Assembly: GCF_001654455.1 (NCBI RefSeq)
Contig: NZ_CP015772.1
Location: 4,092,001 to 4,156,000, forward strand
Source of the DNA: Niabella ginsenosidivorans
GTDB lineage: Bacteria > Bacteroidota > Bacteroidia > Chitinophagales > Chitinophagaceae
Reading direction: 5' to 3'
Length of the DNA stretch: 64,000 nucleotides
A program made the position numbers and the translations under genes. Of the stretch, positions 1 through 8,084 are shown in pieces. How positions within the stretch are numbered: position 1 is the stretch's first letter; each line of letters starts with the position of its first letter. Below the pieces are notes generated by a model that ran no database searches, had not been told where the DNA came from, and worked only from the letters and a program-made list of their open reading frames with translations.

Positions 1-706
1 ACAGGTTGTACATTTTTTGAAGCAGCTGCTCCGCCGGCTTTGGCTCCAGGGATAGGGAGTAACTTTCAGACAGTGTATGGTAGGCCGATGCAAGGCAGGG
101 AAAGGAGTTGCCGGTTTTTTCCAGTAAAGTAATTGCCTGCTTTAAATATTCTATGGCCTTTGGAAAATTCTGCAGGTTTTTAAAGGCAATGCCTACATCT
201 GTATAAAGCTTGCCCAGGTATAAACTGTCGCCGGCGCGCTGCGCCAGGGGGATGGCATTATTTAATAAGGTATTCAGGTAAGTTTCCGGATCATCCTTAT
301 TAAGATGAAACAATTTGGCGTATTCCCGCCAGCATTTTGACCGGTAAGCTAATGATTCGTTGGAGGTATCCGCTTCCAGCTTTTTTTCGGTTGTATAAAA
401 CAGCTGTATGGCAGCGTCTGGCAGGCGGTTACTGATCTCCCGCGCCTTATAGTAGCCGGCAACCGTATGCACAAAAGGGTCATTGCTGCTTAGCTTTTCT
501 CCCAACTTCAGGTATTTGCCCGCTTTTACACTGTCGGCATCCAGCCATTTATCAAACAGGTAAAAGCAGGCCATGGCCTTTGCTTCAGGCTTACCAGGGG
601 CATTAATAATATGCTCCAGGCTGTCTGTATAGCGCTGGCCATAAAACTCCTGCGTAAAGCTACACAGGGGTATCAGGCCCATCAATAAGCCAAGTAGCGT
701 TTTCAT
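1..706 (-). CDS. TPR-repeat protein, N-terminal part (cut by window edge)
   Basis: The frame is open from an ATG at 706 down to base 1 without a stop, giving 235 codons, so only the N-terminus is present. It begins with a signal peptide (MKTLLGLLMGLIPLCSFTQ) and continues as alpha-helical repeats of TPR type. Recognisable segments include AYYHTLSESY-like and GDSLYLGKLYTDVGIAFKNL-like helices with regularly spaced Ala, Gly and Tyr. In Bacteroidota, secreted or periplasmic TPR regions like this usually precede a membrane segment and a histidine kinase or LuxR output domain, but that part lies outside the window. The intergenic region to 901 is shared with a divergent lipoprotein gene. Protein-level class is fairly sure; the function is not. 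Confidence 0.75.
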   Translation of the reverse strand, partial: MKTLLGLLMGLIPLCSFTQEFYGQRYTDSLEHIINAPGKPEAKAMACFYLFDKWLDADSVKAGKYLKLGEKLSSNDPFVHTVAGYYKAREISNRLPDAAIQLFYTTEKKLEADTSNESLAYRSKCWREYAKLFHLNKDDPETYLNTLLNNAIPLAQRAGDSLYLGKLYTDVGIAFKNLQNFPKAIEYLKQAITLLEKTGNSFPCLASAYHTLSESYSLSLEPKPAEQLLQKMYNL

Positions 707-824
707 TTATGATTACAAGATCAGTAATAAACGTAAAGTAAGAAAACTATTTTTAAAAATAGCTGAAAACAGCTATACCCAAAAATGACCGTTTACAGCC
801 ATTGCAGGGGTTCTGCACTGTAAT

Positions 825-832
825 TAGTTTTG
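825..832 (+). promoter_or_regulatory. Putative promoter -7 box (TAGTTTTG)
   Basis: TAGTTTTG fits the Bacteroidota -7 consensus TAnnTTTG. A TTG at 802-804 is about 20 bases upstream, as expected for the -33 element. It would drive the lipoprotein gene at 901. Inferred from motif and position only. Confidence 0.45.
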
Positions 833-900
833 TGAACTGATTATTAGAACCCCATCAGGTATTGATCAATTCTTATGAAACTTAAAAAAATAAATACAAT

Positions 901-1359
901 ATGAAAAAAACATCGTTCTTACTGGCTGTTGCAACCTCCGGTATCCTGTTATTTAACAGCTGCTCAAAAAATAAGGATACCACCCCGGCCAACAAACATG
1001 TTAAGGCCACCATTACCCTTACCAGCGAGTTTAAAAAAGCAGAAGGTGATTATTTTAGTGTAACAATTAGCGGTAATGACCAAAATGCCCATTTTACAGA
1101 CTGGAATGTAAATGGTGTAAAGAAAACAGGCGTTTCAGTTGAAGTTGGAACAGACGATTTTAATGGCGGGAAAACGATTGTTTTAGAATCACTAAGCGAT
1201 GTGTTTTCCGGGGGTATAGAATTTGGCGGATTTGAAAATGCAAATACTCCATTCACTGTTAGCTGGAAAATTGAAGTGGGTAATACCGTAAAGGATGAAG
1301 GATCTGAAAAAATAGTTAAAAACCAGGACCCTGTATTTTCTAAAGCAGTAAGCTTTTAG
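901..1359 (+). CDS. Small putative lipoprotein
   Basis: This 152-residue protein starts with MKKTSFLLAVATSGILLFNS and has Cys at residue 21 within FNSC, a credible lipobox, so it should be exported and lipidated. The remainder is a beta-rich domain of about 125 residues with alternating hydrophobic residues, and no catalytic motif is visible. A Bacteroidota-type -7 box lies upstream at 825-832. The next gene (1427) is 67 bases downstream on the same strand and also encodes a small exported protein, so the two may be cotranscribed. I do not recognise the family. Confidence 0.8.
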   Translation: MKKTSFLLAVATSGILLFNSCSKNKDTTPANKHVKATITLTSEFKKAEGDYFSVTISGNDQNAHFTDWNVNGVKKTGVSVEVGTDDFNGGKTIVLESLSDVFSGGIEFGGFENANTPFTVSWKIEVGNTVKDEGSEKIVKNQDPVFSKAVSF

Positions 1360-1426
1360 CGCAAAAAAAGGGGTGCGCCGGGTTCAATTATAAGATCTGT
1401 GCACAACAATTTAAATATAAAAACAA

Positions 1427-1798
1427 ATGAAAAAGCTGCTCTTCCTTATTCCCGTATTTTTATTTTTTACACTGCCTGCTATAAAAGCCAGTGCTGCAAC
1501 CGGTAAGGACCCTATTGTTATTGAAGTGTTGACCAACTATACCGCTGCCGATGCTGCCTTACAGGCAGCAAAGGACGCTTTGTTAAAGCAAAAATTTATT
1601 GCCACCAGCAGCATCCAGAAAACCGGGTTTACCGCCACCCGCACCACAAATGCCAGGGCTGATTATTATGTAGCAGATGTAACGGTAAAAGAAGAAAAAG
1701 GGAAAACAAAGATCACCATCTCTTTTGTAAAGGTAGGAACCGGCTTATTGAAACTGCAAAAAGTAGCAGATGCCGTTAAAGCCGATCTGGGAAAATAA
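1427..1798 (+). CDS. Small secreted hypothetical protein
   Basis: The protein has 123 residues and an N-terminal signal peptide (MKKLLFLIPVFLFFTLPAIKA, probable cleavage near ASA|AT). The mature part of about 98 residues has an alpha/beta pattern with an Ala-rich helix (AADAALQAAKDALLKQKF) and two beta strands near TTNARADYYVADVTV. There is no Cys at the cleavage site, so it is probably a soluble periplasmic protein. It follows the lipoprotein at 901 on the same strand with a short gap. No family is recognised. Confidence 0.75.
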   Translation: MKKLLFLIPVFLFFTLPAIKASAATGKDPIVIEVLTNYTAADAALQAAKDALLKQKFIATSSIQKTGFTATRTTNARADYYVADVTVKEEKGKTKITISFVKVGTGLLKLQKVADAVKADLGK

Positions 1799-2272
1799 AA
1801 CAGGCATTATAGTGGTTAAACTATCGTAATCTTTTCTAAAAAGAATTACGATCCTGACCCTTATGCTGCTGTATAGCAACTCTGGTGTATATGCACAACA
1901 ACAGTTTTTTGACAGCAGTCAGCAGAATAATATTTATGTTCAGCTGAAAAGAGGCCCGCACAGGATAGCCCTTGTTCCGGTAGAAACATATACCCGGCGT
2001 TTAAAAGTGCTCAGAACATTTTCAATGTATAATATCTGTGCAGGCAGTGCGGCAGCGGGCGGGGGTTGTGGTTATAATTTTAAGAGATTACAGATCACAG
2101 CCATTTGATAAACCAATAATCTTAAGGCAATGCATTATGCCCGTTCTATTATTATTCTGTTTTGAAGTATCATAATGAACCGGGAGCAACAACAGTAAAT
2201 GGACTACCGGCCCATGCCTGCACATACCAGGGCGGAGCCACTATTATTAAGACGGGCTGCTTGTTTTTACTG
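1799..2272. other. 474-base gap with no convincing gene
   Basis: An 81-codon frame at 1863-2108 (+) begins like a signal peptide (MLLYSNSGVYAQQQ). Its composition becomes irregular afterwards (Gly/Ala/Cys-rich tail) and there is no recognisable domain. It could be the remnant of a secreted protein, but I cannot support it as a gene. Confidence 0.4.
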
Positions 2273-2923
2273 CTATTGCTGCTTCAGCAGCTCCTTTACC
2301 CTATTTTTCACATACCCGCATTGAAAATAGGGATAAATATTTTTACCGGAGCAGTCCGTTATTTTGCTATGATCCTGGTGGGAGGAAATTGTTTCCGGCG
2401 ATATGTTGTACTGTTTGCAAAGCTGTGCTATGAGCCGGATGAGCACATCCAGCAGATGCGGGCTAAGTTCCTGCTGCCCGTAATTACCCAGGAAACAGAT
2501 CAACAAATGCCCGCCGGGGTCATACTCCGTATTGGTTTCACCTGTGGTAAGCGGGTTGCGGCCTTCATAAACCGTACCATCGGGTGCAATAAGGTAATGA
2601 TAAGGAATGTCTGCCCAGTTACGGTCAGGCCCCATACACCAGGTTTGTATATTTTTTAGCCGTACAGCGGCATTGAAATAGTGCGCCTGCAAAAAGTTCA
2701 GCAACGCTATTGCCTCTTCTTTCTGCTGCTTTACCGGCAAACCAGGTTTGCAGGGCTAATTGATATTAGCCACTATAGCTACCCAGGCCGCACGGAACTC
2801 ACGATTAACTGCAGGTATGGGCAGTGTATTTTGCGCTCCTGTATTGTTTTTTTGTGCCTGGCAGGAAAGGTAACTGGTTATAAAAAACAAATAAATTGCC
2901 GGCAGTAATAATTTTGTACGCAT
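2273..2923 (-). pseudogene. Chimeric pseudogene: GHL10 N-terminus joined to PGRP/Amidase_2 C-terminus
   Basis: Reading from ATG at 2923 gives a lipoprotein-like start (MRTKLLLPAIYLFF, then SCQAQ) and REFRAAWVAIVANIN, the opening of the GHL10/YngK glycosidase-like family. A TAG stop follows at 2758-2756 where that family has Trp (ANIDWP), so TGG probably became TAG. The same frame resumes with PCKPGLPVKQQKEEAIALL, typical GHL10. At about FNAAV it switches to a peptidoglycan-recognition amidase (DIPYHYLIAPDGTVYEGR, then SSHQDH and TDCSG). The first zinc-ligand His region of the amidase and nearly all of the glycosidase are missing. The open 155-codon piece at 2273-2740 starts only at an internal TTG. 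A deletion fusion plus a nonsense mutation explains this best. Confidence 0.8.
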
Positions 2924-3389
2924 AACCTGTTAAAATAGAAAAGATAAATCTACGGCAAATTAGCTGCCTGCAGTAGGTTTGCAGGTGCCGGATCCCTTAC
3001 CTTATCCGGTTTTCCCCCTTAAACAGGGCGTAAATGGTCATACCATGCCCCGCTGTTAATGACAAGTATTTTATTGTATTGAAATCCAACAACATACAAG
3101 ATCGTCGTCTCGACCGAGTTCGGAGAACGAGCGGAGAGATCTCTGTAACAGATGAGATCCCTCTGCGCACCCGCTGAAAGCAGGTTTGGTCGGGGTGACG
3201 ATTAAAAAACTTGTCATCCGAATGAACTTAAATGAAACGCTTTTATGGTTGCCTCACCCGGGCATTATGTAAACAGCCAACCTACAAAATGAAAGTCTGA
3301 TTGACCGTGCCTGTGTTTAAATATGTTTTCTAAAAATTTATACTGAACCTGGTTAAACAGGATGCCGGAACCAGAATGGTTATAGCAGG
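2924..3389. other. Intergenic region holding a REP-like element
   Basis: No gene is visible in this 466-base stretch. Its main content is the imperfect palindrome at 3102-3202, described separately. The rest is AT-rich without open frames that resemble protein. Confidence 0.6.
3102..3202. repeat. REP-like imperfect inverted repeat, about 100 bp
   Basis: The left end contains TCGTCTCGACC (from 3105) and the right end GGTCGGGGTGACGA, which pair as an imperfect inverted repeat. The middle contains GGAGAGATCTCTG followed by CAGATGAGATCCCTC, a second internal symmetry. This layout matches the small intergenic palindromes common in Bacteroidota genomes. Only one good copy is seen here. Confidence 0.6.
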
Positions 3390-3710
3390 TTACTCCCCTT
3401 CTGCCTTATCCTCCGCTTTTTCCGCGTTTTCGATAATATCGCCTTCCTTGAACAGCACATTTTTCATAATAAGGCGCCATTCTTTTTTCTTGCGCAGCAG
3501 GAATTCCAGGTCCATAGCAAAATGGATGAACTCTTCTTCCTGGGCGTGCTTCATGATCTTTTTGGCCTCCCGGTCTTTTTCCACATGAATGCGTTGCTCA
3601 TACCAGTCAATGGCCTCAGCTTCTTCAATCAATGATTGTATCATCCGGGCAAAGGTGCGCACCGGTTGCGACAGCTCTTCCGGCGGTTCATGGTACTGAT
3701 CAAATCCCAT
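3390..3710 (-). CDS. Encapsulated-ferritin-like protein (EncFtn family)
   Basis: This 106-residue helical protein aligns by eye with EncFtn ferroxidases, which convert Fe(II) to Fe(III) inside encapsulin shells. EEAEAIDWYEQR (29-40) corresponds to the first metal-binding helix, with Glu30 and the conserved Trp36-Tyr37. EEEFIHFAMDLEFLLR (58-73) supplies Glu60 and His63, the ExxH pair, and LFKEGDI (86-92) matches the conserved end. The length fits the ferroxidase core. It ends in a short acidic tail (AEKAEDKAEGE) without an LTVGSL-type encapsulin-targeting peptide. No encapsulin gene is adjacent on either side, which is unusual for the family. Confidence 0.8.
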   Translation of the reverse strand: MGFDQYHEPPEELSQPVRTFARMIQSLIEEAEAIDWYEQRIHVEKDREAKKIMKHAQEEEFIHFAMDLEFLLRKKKEWRLIMKNVLFKEGDIIENAEKAEDKAEGE

Positions 3711-4323
3711 AGTTTTTGACTTTTTAATGAAACAATATGTGATCTGTAAGATACAAAGTTCAGGCCATCTTTAGCAGTATTTTTCTGTATTCTTATAGTG
3801 GATAAAAAAACAGAATACTTAAAACCTGGCTTCCTGTCTTTCAAAGCTGCGTTCTATAAAAAAACATCGCTGCTCTTTCTGCAGGCAGTAATGCCCGTGT
3901 ACTATTTGCAGAGGGCTTACCGGTTATTTTCTGCTACTGCCACTTTACGGCAAGTCGGATGCCCGTCTTTATCAGTTTCTGTCAGGGCTTTTGATTTTAC
4001 AGCGGAACACGGCTGAAATTTTTACCATCGCGGCAAACCTGTACCTTTATTGAGGGGGAACGGGGCTGAGGCTGATCGCTCAAACCCAAGATCAAAAATA
4101 GGGGAGTCCATTTTAAAAAATACTCTTTTTTATAATCTTTAAATAAATGGTATGCTGCTGCTTTATAAAAAGAAACGCATAATAAATTGCTGCCTTTGGC
4201 ATAAACAGCTTTCTGTAAAGCTGACTGAAAATAATACGCTTAAAACTTTTTCGGCGCAGTGGGGCAATAAATAGGGTGGTTATCCTAATTTTGTGAAGTT
4301 ACCCGATAAAACCAGACCCACTC
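3711..4323. other. 613-base intergenic region
   Basis: No protein-like frame can be supported. A 72-codon frame on the + strand at 3798 has no domain and no clear start context. The 3' end carries a promoter-like box for the gene at 4324. The region separates the divergent ferritin-like gene from the DUF3298 lipoprotein. Confidence 0.5.
4286..4293 (+). promoter_or_regulatory. Putative promoter -7 box (TAATTTTG)
   Basis: TAATTTTG matches TAnnTTTG exactly and lies 31 bases before the start codon at 4324. No strong -33 element is visible. Confidence 0.45.
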
Positions 4324-5502
4324 ATGAAAAAGATTTTTCTCTTTTTTAGCATCCTGCTGTTAGCGCTTTATAGTTGTAAAAATAAAGATGAAAAAAAAGA
4401 AGCGCCAACTGCTGCCGATAACGCGCAGGAGACGCGGGATAAGGAGAACTTTTATGCGCAATATGAAGGGACCATAGGAAATATGCCGGTTATTATGCAT
4501 GTTGTAAAATATGGCACCGCTTATAACATCAACTATTCCTATACAGACCATGGAAAAACAATTGAACTGCTCTTTCAAAAAGATTCGCTTTTAAAAAACG
4601 ACAGCCTCTCTTTTACAGAGTTTGCAGACCGGGGCCTTACAAACGGTGAGCAAAAAGAGGCACAGCTGCATATGCTCATCAGCAGTAAAGCAATCTCGGG
4701 CTATTGGATCGGCGGAGATAAAACAACGTCCCTGCCCGTATCTTTAAAGCCACAAACCGGGTATGCGGCATTTACCCCTTTGGTATATACTGATTCTGTA
4801 AAAATTACCGGTTTTAAAACTGATACGCCTTCCGCCTACACCAGCCTGGTACTGTTACAGCCTTCTGATACCGGTTTAAACGGTGATTGGTTCAGCAGTG
4901 TAATAAAAAAAGAGGTTATAGGAGAACTGCAGCCAGACCCCGCAACGCCGCTGCAATACAGCATAAAACGGTTGGGAAGCAATTTTCTCCAGGATTTTAA
5001 GGAAGATATAGATACTTTAAAAGCGGCGGGTAATGATACAGGGCATATTCCTTATTCATTGATGCACTATGATCAGCAGCTGATCACCAACCTTATATAT
5101 AATGATAAGGGCTATGCTGTTTTAAACAGCAGCAATTATGTATATACCGGCGGTGCCCACGGAATGTATAACGAAACGTTCTATTGTTTTGATCTGAAAC
5201 AGCAAAAACGCCTTACCCGTGAAAGTATATTAAATATAGATTCGGCACAACTGGTGCCCCTCCTGGAAAAATATTTCAGGATCAGCTATAAATTAGGGCC
5301 GGATAAGCCGTTAAAAGAGATCCTGTTTGACAACCAGCTTACACTGACCAACAATTTTTATTTTACTTCAAAAGGCATTGGCTTTTTATACCAGCCTTAT
5401 GAAATTGCGGCTTATGCGGTTGGGCCTGTGGATATCTGGATCCCCTATGCGGAATTAAAACCCTACATCAATCCGGAGTTTGCACAAAGAATGGGCATTT
5501 AA
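4324..5502 (+). CDS. DUF3298 domain lipoprotein
   Basis: The 392-residue protein has a lipoprotein signal (MKKIFLFFSILLLALYSCKN, Cys18) followed by a low-complexity Lys/Glu linker. Its C-terminal half resembles the DUF3298 domain seen in RsiV-like extracytoplasmic proteins. It has the typical TGGAHG motif followed by a Phe/Asp-rich strand (YCFDLKQQKRLT), and later GIGFLYQPYEIAAYAVGP. In RsiV this domain senses lysozyme, but there is no anti-sigma region here, so I make no functional claim beyond an envelope location. The gene stands alone with its own -7 box upstream; the next gene begins 64 bases later. Confidence 0.8.
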   Translation: MKKIFLFFSILLLALYSCKNKDEKKEAPTAADNAQETRDKENFYAQYEGTIGNMPVIMHVVKYGTAYNINYSYTDHGKTIELLFQKDSLLKNDSLSFTEFADRGLTNGEQKEAQLHMLISSKAISGYWIGGDKTTSLPVSLKPQTGYAAFTPLVYTDSVKITGFKTDTPSAYTSLVLLQPSDTGLNGDWFSSVIKKEVIGELQPDPATPLQYSIKRLGSNFLQDFKEDIDTLKAAGNDTGHIPYSLMHYDQQLITNLIYNDKGYAVLNSSNYVYTGGAHGMYNETFYCFDLKQQKRLTRESILNIDSAQLVPLLEKYFRISYKLGPDKPLKEILFDNQLTLTNNFYFTSKGIGFLYQPYEIAAYAVGPVDIWIPYAELKPYINPEFAQRMGI

Positions 5503-5566
5503 AATTGGTTCCGTTTTAACAAAAATCATTTCCGGCACTATTTGATTTGCCAGTATCTTAGCAGTA

Positions 5567-6148
5567 ATGTTAAAACTGCTTACAACCCTTTGCTGCCTGT
5601 TGTTTTCGCTGTATGGTTCAGCGCAGCCGGATCATAACCGGATGAGCGATTACATTTCAGTAAAAAAGAAAAACGGCAGAACTATTGACAATTATTACCC
5701 GGGTATGCAGATCAATTTTATAACTGCTGACGGAATACAGTATGAAGGCCCGATTGATCATATAAAAAATGACAGCATATTTGTTCAGTTTTTCCAGGTT
5801 CTTAAACGGCCTACTATATGGGGCACATATATCCCGGACACAATAAAGAATTATACAATCCCTTATTATTATAAGGATATTAAAAACATTGTAACAAGCC
5901 GCACACTAAAAAGAAGAGGTTATTTGAATACATTGGGGGCAATACTTAAAATTGGAGGCGGAGGTTATGCTATTTTAAGCATTGTGAACAGCCTGGGCCG
6001 TAAAGAAGCTCCGTTTGCCGGTCAGAATGGCACCAACCTGGCAATAGCGGCAGGTGTTTTTGGCGCCGGATATTATATGGGGCAAAAATTCAAGTCTTTT
6101 AATAAAATATCAAAACGGAGCAAAATTGTATATGTAAATATGCAATAA
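5567..6148 (+). CDS. Hypothetical exported protein with C-terminal hydrophobic segments
   Basis: The protein has 193 residues and a signal peptide (MLKLLTTLCCLLFSLYGSAQ). The central part (KKKNGRTIDNYYPGMQINF and IQYEGPIDHIKNDSIFVQFF) looks like a small beta domain of about 85 residues. Two Gly-rich hydrophobic stretches follow (around residues 125-145 and 155-175), probable membrane or barrel-associated segments, then a basic tail. Proteins of this shape are frequent in Bacteroidota but have no assigned role. It ends 7 bases before the convergent gene at 6156. Confidence 0.7.
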   Translation: MLKLLTTLCCLLFSLYGSAQPDHNRMSDYISVKKKNGRTIDNYYPGMQINFITADGIQYEGPIDHIKNDSIFVQFFQVLKRPTIWGTYIPDTIKNYTIPYYYKDIKNIVTSRTLKRRGYLNTLGAILKIGGGGYAILSIVNSLGRKEAPFAGQNGTNLAIAAGVFGAGYYMGQKFKSFNKISKRSKIVYVNMQ

Positions 6149-6155
6149 GCCGGGG

Positions 6156-7037
6156 TTATCGGCTTTCCACTTTATTTATCAGATCCGCAGGCCTCAGGCG
6201 GATCCCAAAGGTATAGGGCGTCATATCAAGCCCCCGCTGGTACATACTTTTAAATGCATAAGAGCCGTATAAGGCAATTACGCCAAGCGTTACATCTGCC
6301 ACATAAGAAAGCTTCCAGGGGCTTAGGCCAAATGCATCCTTTGCTTTTAGCTTCCCTTCGTCAGAAGTAATGGTCTTATTACGGGAAGCATATAAATAAC
6401 CCACACTAACCCCTGCGCTCAGCTCAAACGGGTATAGCCGGTCTGGCGTAAAATTAAAATTAAGCATCAATGGCACCGTTACATAATCTGCTGCCAGCTT
6501 GTTTTTTTTGTAAACCCTTTCCGGTGGGGTTGTCAGCCCCCTGGGATCCATTGAAACCACGGGTGGATCCTGTACGGCGGGCGGGTTAGCGTCATATCTT
6601 ACCGGTTGTTTATAGAAATAATTATTCAGCTCCAGCCCCAGGCCATATTGAAAATTTACATAACTGTTGATGAGGCTGTACCGCTGGGTAACGATCCAGA
6701 TATTGATATTACGGGATTTAAACCCTCTTGTCTTAAACCACTGGTTGTTGCTTGCGGGGGCATAGGCCTGGGCGCCGGCTCCCTCATAATTGGTATTGTC
6801 TACAAAACTGGACATTCCAATATCAATCATTCCCCACTCTGTAGTTGCTTTTCTTACTCTTTTTTTTGAATGAAGGCTTTTCAGGAATCCTTTTTTAGGT
6901 TCCTGTTCTAAGGGACGGTTGTCTCTTATAACTGTTACCCCACCAATTACCAGGGTATCTGGCCGTACGTCCTGTGCTTTTACAAATAGTGCAGCAACTA
7001 TAAAGAGCAACAATAGCGCTTTTCTTTTATCTGTCAT
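6156..7037 (-). CDS. Outer-membrane beta-barrel protein, paralogue A
   Basis: I take ATG at 7037, which gives the signal peptide MTDKRKALLLLFIVAALFVKAQ; the open frame extends 18 bases further to a GTG. The mature protein has alternating aromatic/polar strands, as in eight-stranded porin-like outer-membrane proteins. Its C-terminal half is closely related to the protein at 7188-8078, sharing NKLAADYVTVPLMLN, ARNKTITSDEGK and WKLSYV plus the ending GLDMTPYTFGIRL. It is the last gene of the sigma-factor operon running down from 9680. The role is probably a structural or adhesin-like barrel; no substrate can be read from the sequence. Confidence 0.8.
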   Translation of the reverse strand: MTDKRKALLLLFIVAALFVKAQDVRPDTLVIGGVTVIRDNRPLEQEPKKGFLKSLHSKKRVRKATTEWGMIDIGMSSFVDNTNYEGAGAQAYAPASNNQWFKTRGFKSRNINIWIVTQRYSLINSYVNFQYGLGLELNNYFYKQPVRYDANPPAVQDPPVVSMDPRGLTTPPERVYKKNKLAADYVTVPLMLNFNFTPDRLYPFELSAGVSVGYLYASRNKTITSDEGKLKAKDAFGLSPWKLSYVADVTLGVIALYGSYAFKSMYQRGLDMTPYTFGIRLRPADLINKVESR

Positions 7038-7187
7038 TTTTAATAATGGCATCACAAACCTGTTTACTCAAAAATAGGGCTTACTTTATTTATTAAAGAT
7101 AAGAAAGTAAGGATAAATAGAACAGCAGCCTTTTTGAAAAATAGCCCTGACAACGGACATAGTTGTATGGCGGTAAAAAACCTGGCA

Positions 7188-8078
7188 TTATAAACCCAGC
7201 CTTATACCCATTGTATAGGGTGTCATATCCAGGCCACGCTTAAACATGCTTTTTACCGCATAAGAGCCATATAAGCTTACATAACCCAGGTTGAGTTCAC
7301 CTACATAGGAAAGCTTCCAGGGGTTGAGTTCAAAATTATCTTTTGCTTTTTGTTTACCGTTATCAGAAGTGATGGTCTTGTTTCTTGCTGAATACAAATA
7401 ACCGGCGCTCATACCCAGGCTGAATCCAAACTCCCGGCTGGCCCTCACTTTCACCGTTTTATTACCGGCTTCCACCACTTTCCTGTTTTTTGAAGGAAAT
7501 GTAACATTCAGCATCAGCGGAACCGTTACATAGTCTGCAGCCAGCTTATTTTTGCTATAGTTCCTGTCAGGCTCATTATCCATATACACTACAGCAGGAT
7601 CCGGAGCATCTGTGCCCGGGTGCGGATTAAACCGGACAGCATTCTCAAAACGGTAGTTATTCAATTCCATACCCAGTGCATATTTCAGATGCAGCACATG
7701 GTTTACCAGGTTTACTTTTTGAGTCAACACCCAGATGTTAACATTTACTGATTTACCAAACCGGAGGTCGAACCAGTTTGCGTTTGAACCGGGAGCATAG
7801 GCTTGTGCACCTGCACTACCGTAATTTGTGTGATCAGCGAAATTGGCAAAACCCAGGTCAATGCCAAACCAGCTGGTTTCAACATTCCGCTGGCGGGAGG
7901 CTTTAACCCACGGCTGCCCGTTACCGGTTATAATAACGGAGTCCTTATTTTTTCTTGAAATGACTTTTACCGTTATTTCACTCGTATCCGTTTTATCTTT
8001 ATCCGTTTTCTCCTGGGCCCGCAGAAAAAACGGGGCCATTACTATCCCTGCAAGGGCTATACTCTTTACCACTTTCAT
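7188..8078 (-). CDS. Outer-membrane beta-barrel protein, paralogue B
   Basis: The 296-residue protein has a signal peptide (MKVVKSIALAGIVMAPFFLRAQ), then a charged linker and a beta-barrel body. It is clearly a paralogue of the protein at 6156. Both contain WFGID- or WGMID-type openings, HTNYGSAGAQAYAPG, LAADYVTVPLMLNV and a matching C-terminus (MFKRGLDMTPYTMGIRL). The 6-base gap to the anti-sigma gene's stop (8085) indicates translation from one message with it. The pair probably arose by tandem duplication inside the operon. Confidence 0.82.
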   Translation of the reverse strand: MKVVKSIALAGIVMAPFFLRAQEKTDKDKTDTSEITVKVISRKNKDSVIITGNGQPWVKASRQRNVETSWFGIDLGFANFADHTNYGSAGAQAYAPGSNANWFDLRFGKSVNVNIWVLTQKVNLVNHVLHLKYALGMELNNYRFENAVRFNPHPGTDAPDPAVVYMDNEPDRNYSKNKLAADYVTVPLMLNVTFPSKNRKVVEAGNKTVKVRASREFGFSLGMSAGYLYSARNKTITSDNGKQKAKDNFELNPWKLSYVGELNLGYVSLYGSYAVKSMFKRGLDMTPYTMGIRLGL

Positions 8079-8084
8079 TTTTTG

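Noticed and set aside
1863-2108. An 81-codon frame beginning like a signal peptide
   Set aside because: The tail is of irregular composition and shows no domain or partner; it is noted only as a possible remnant.
3798-4016. A 72-codon frame in the gap before the DUF3298 gene
   Set aside because: No ribosome site, domain or protein-like composition.
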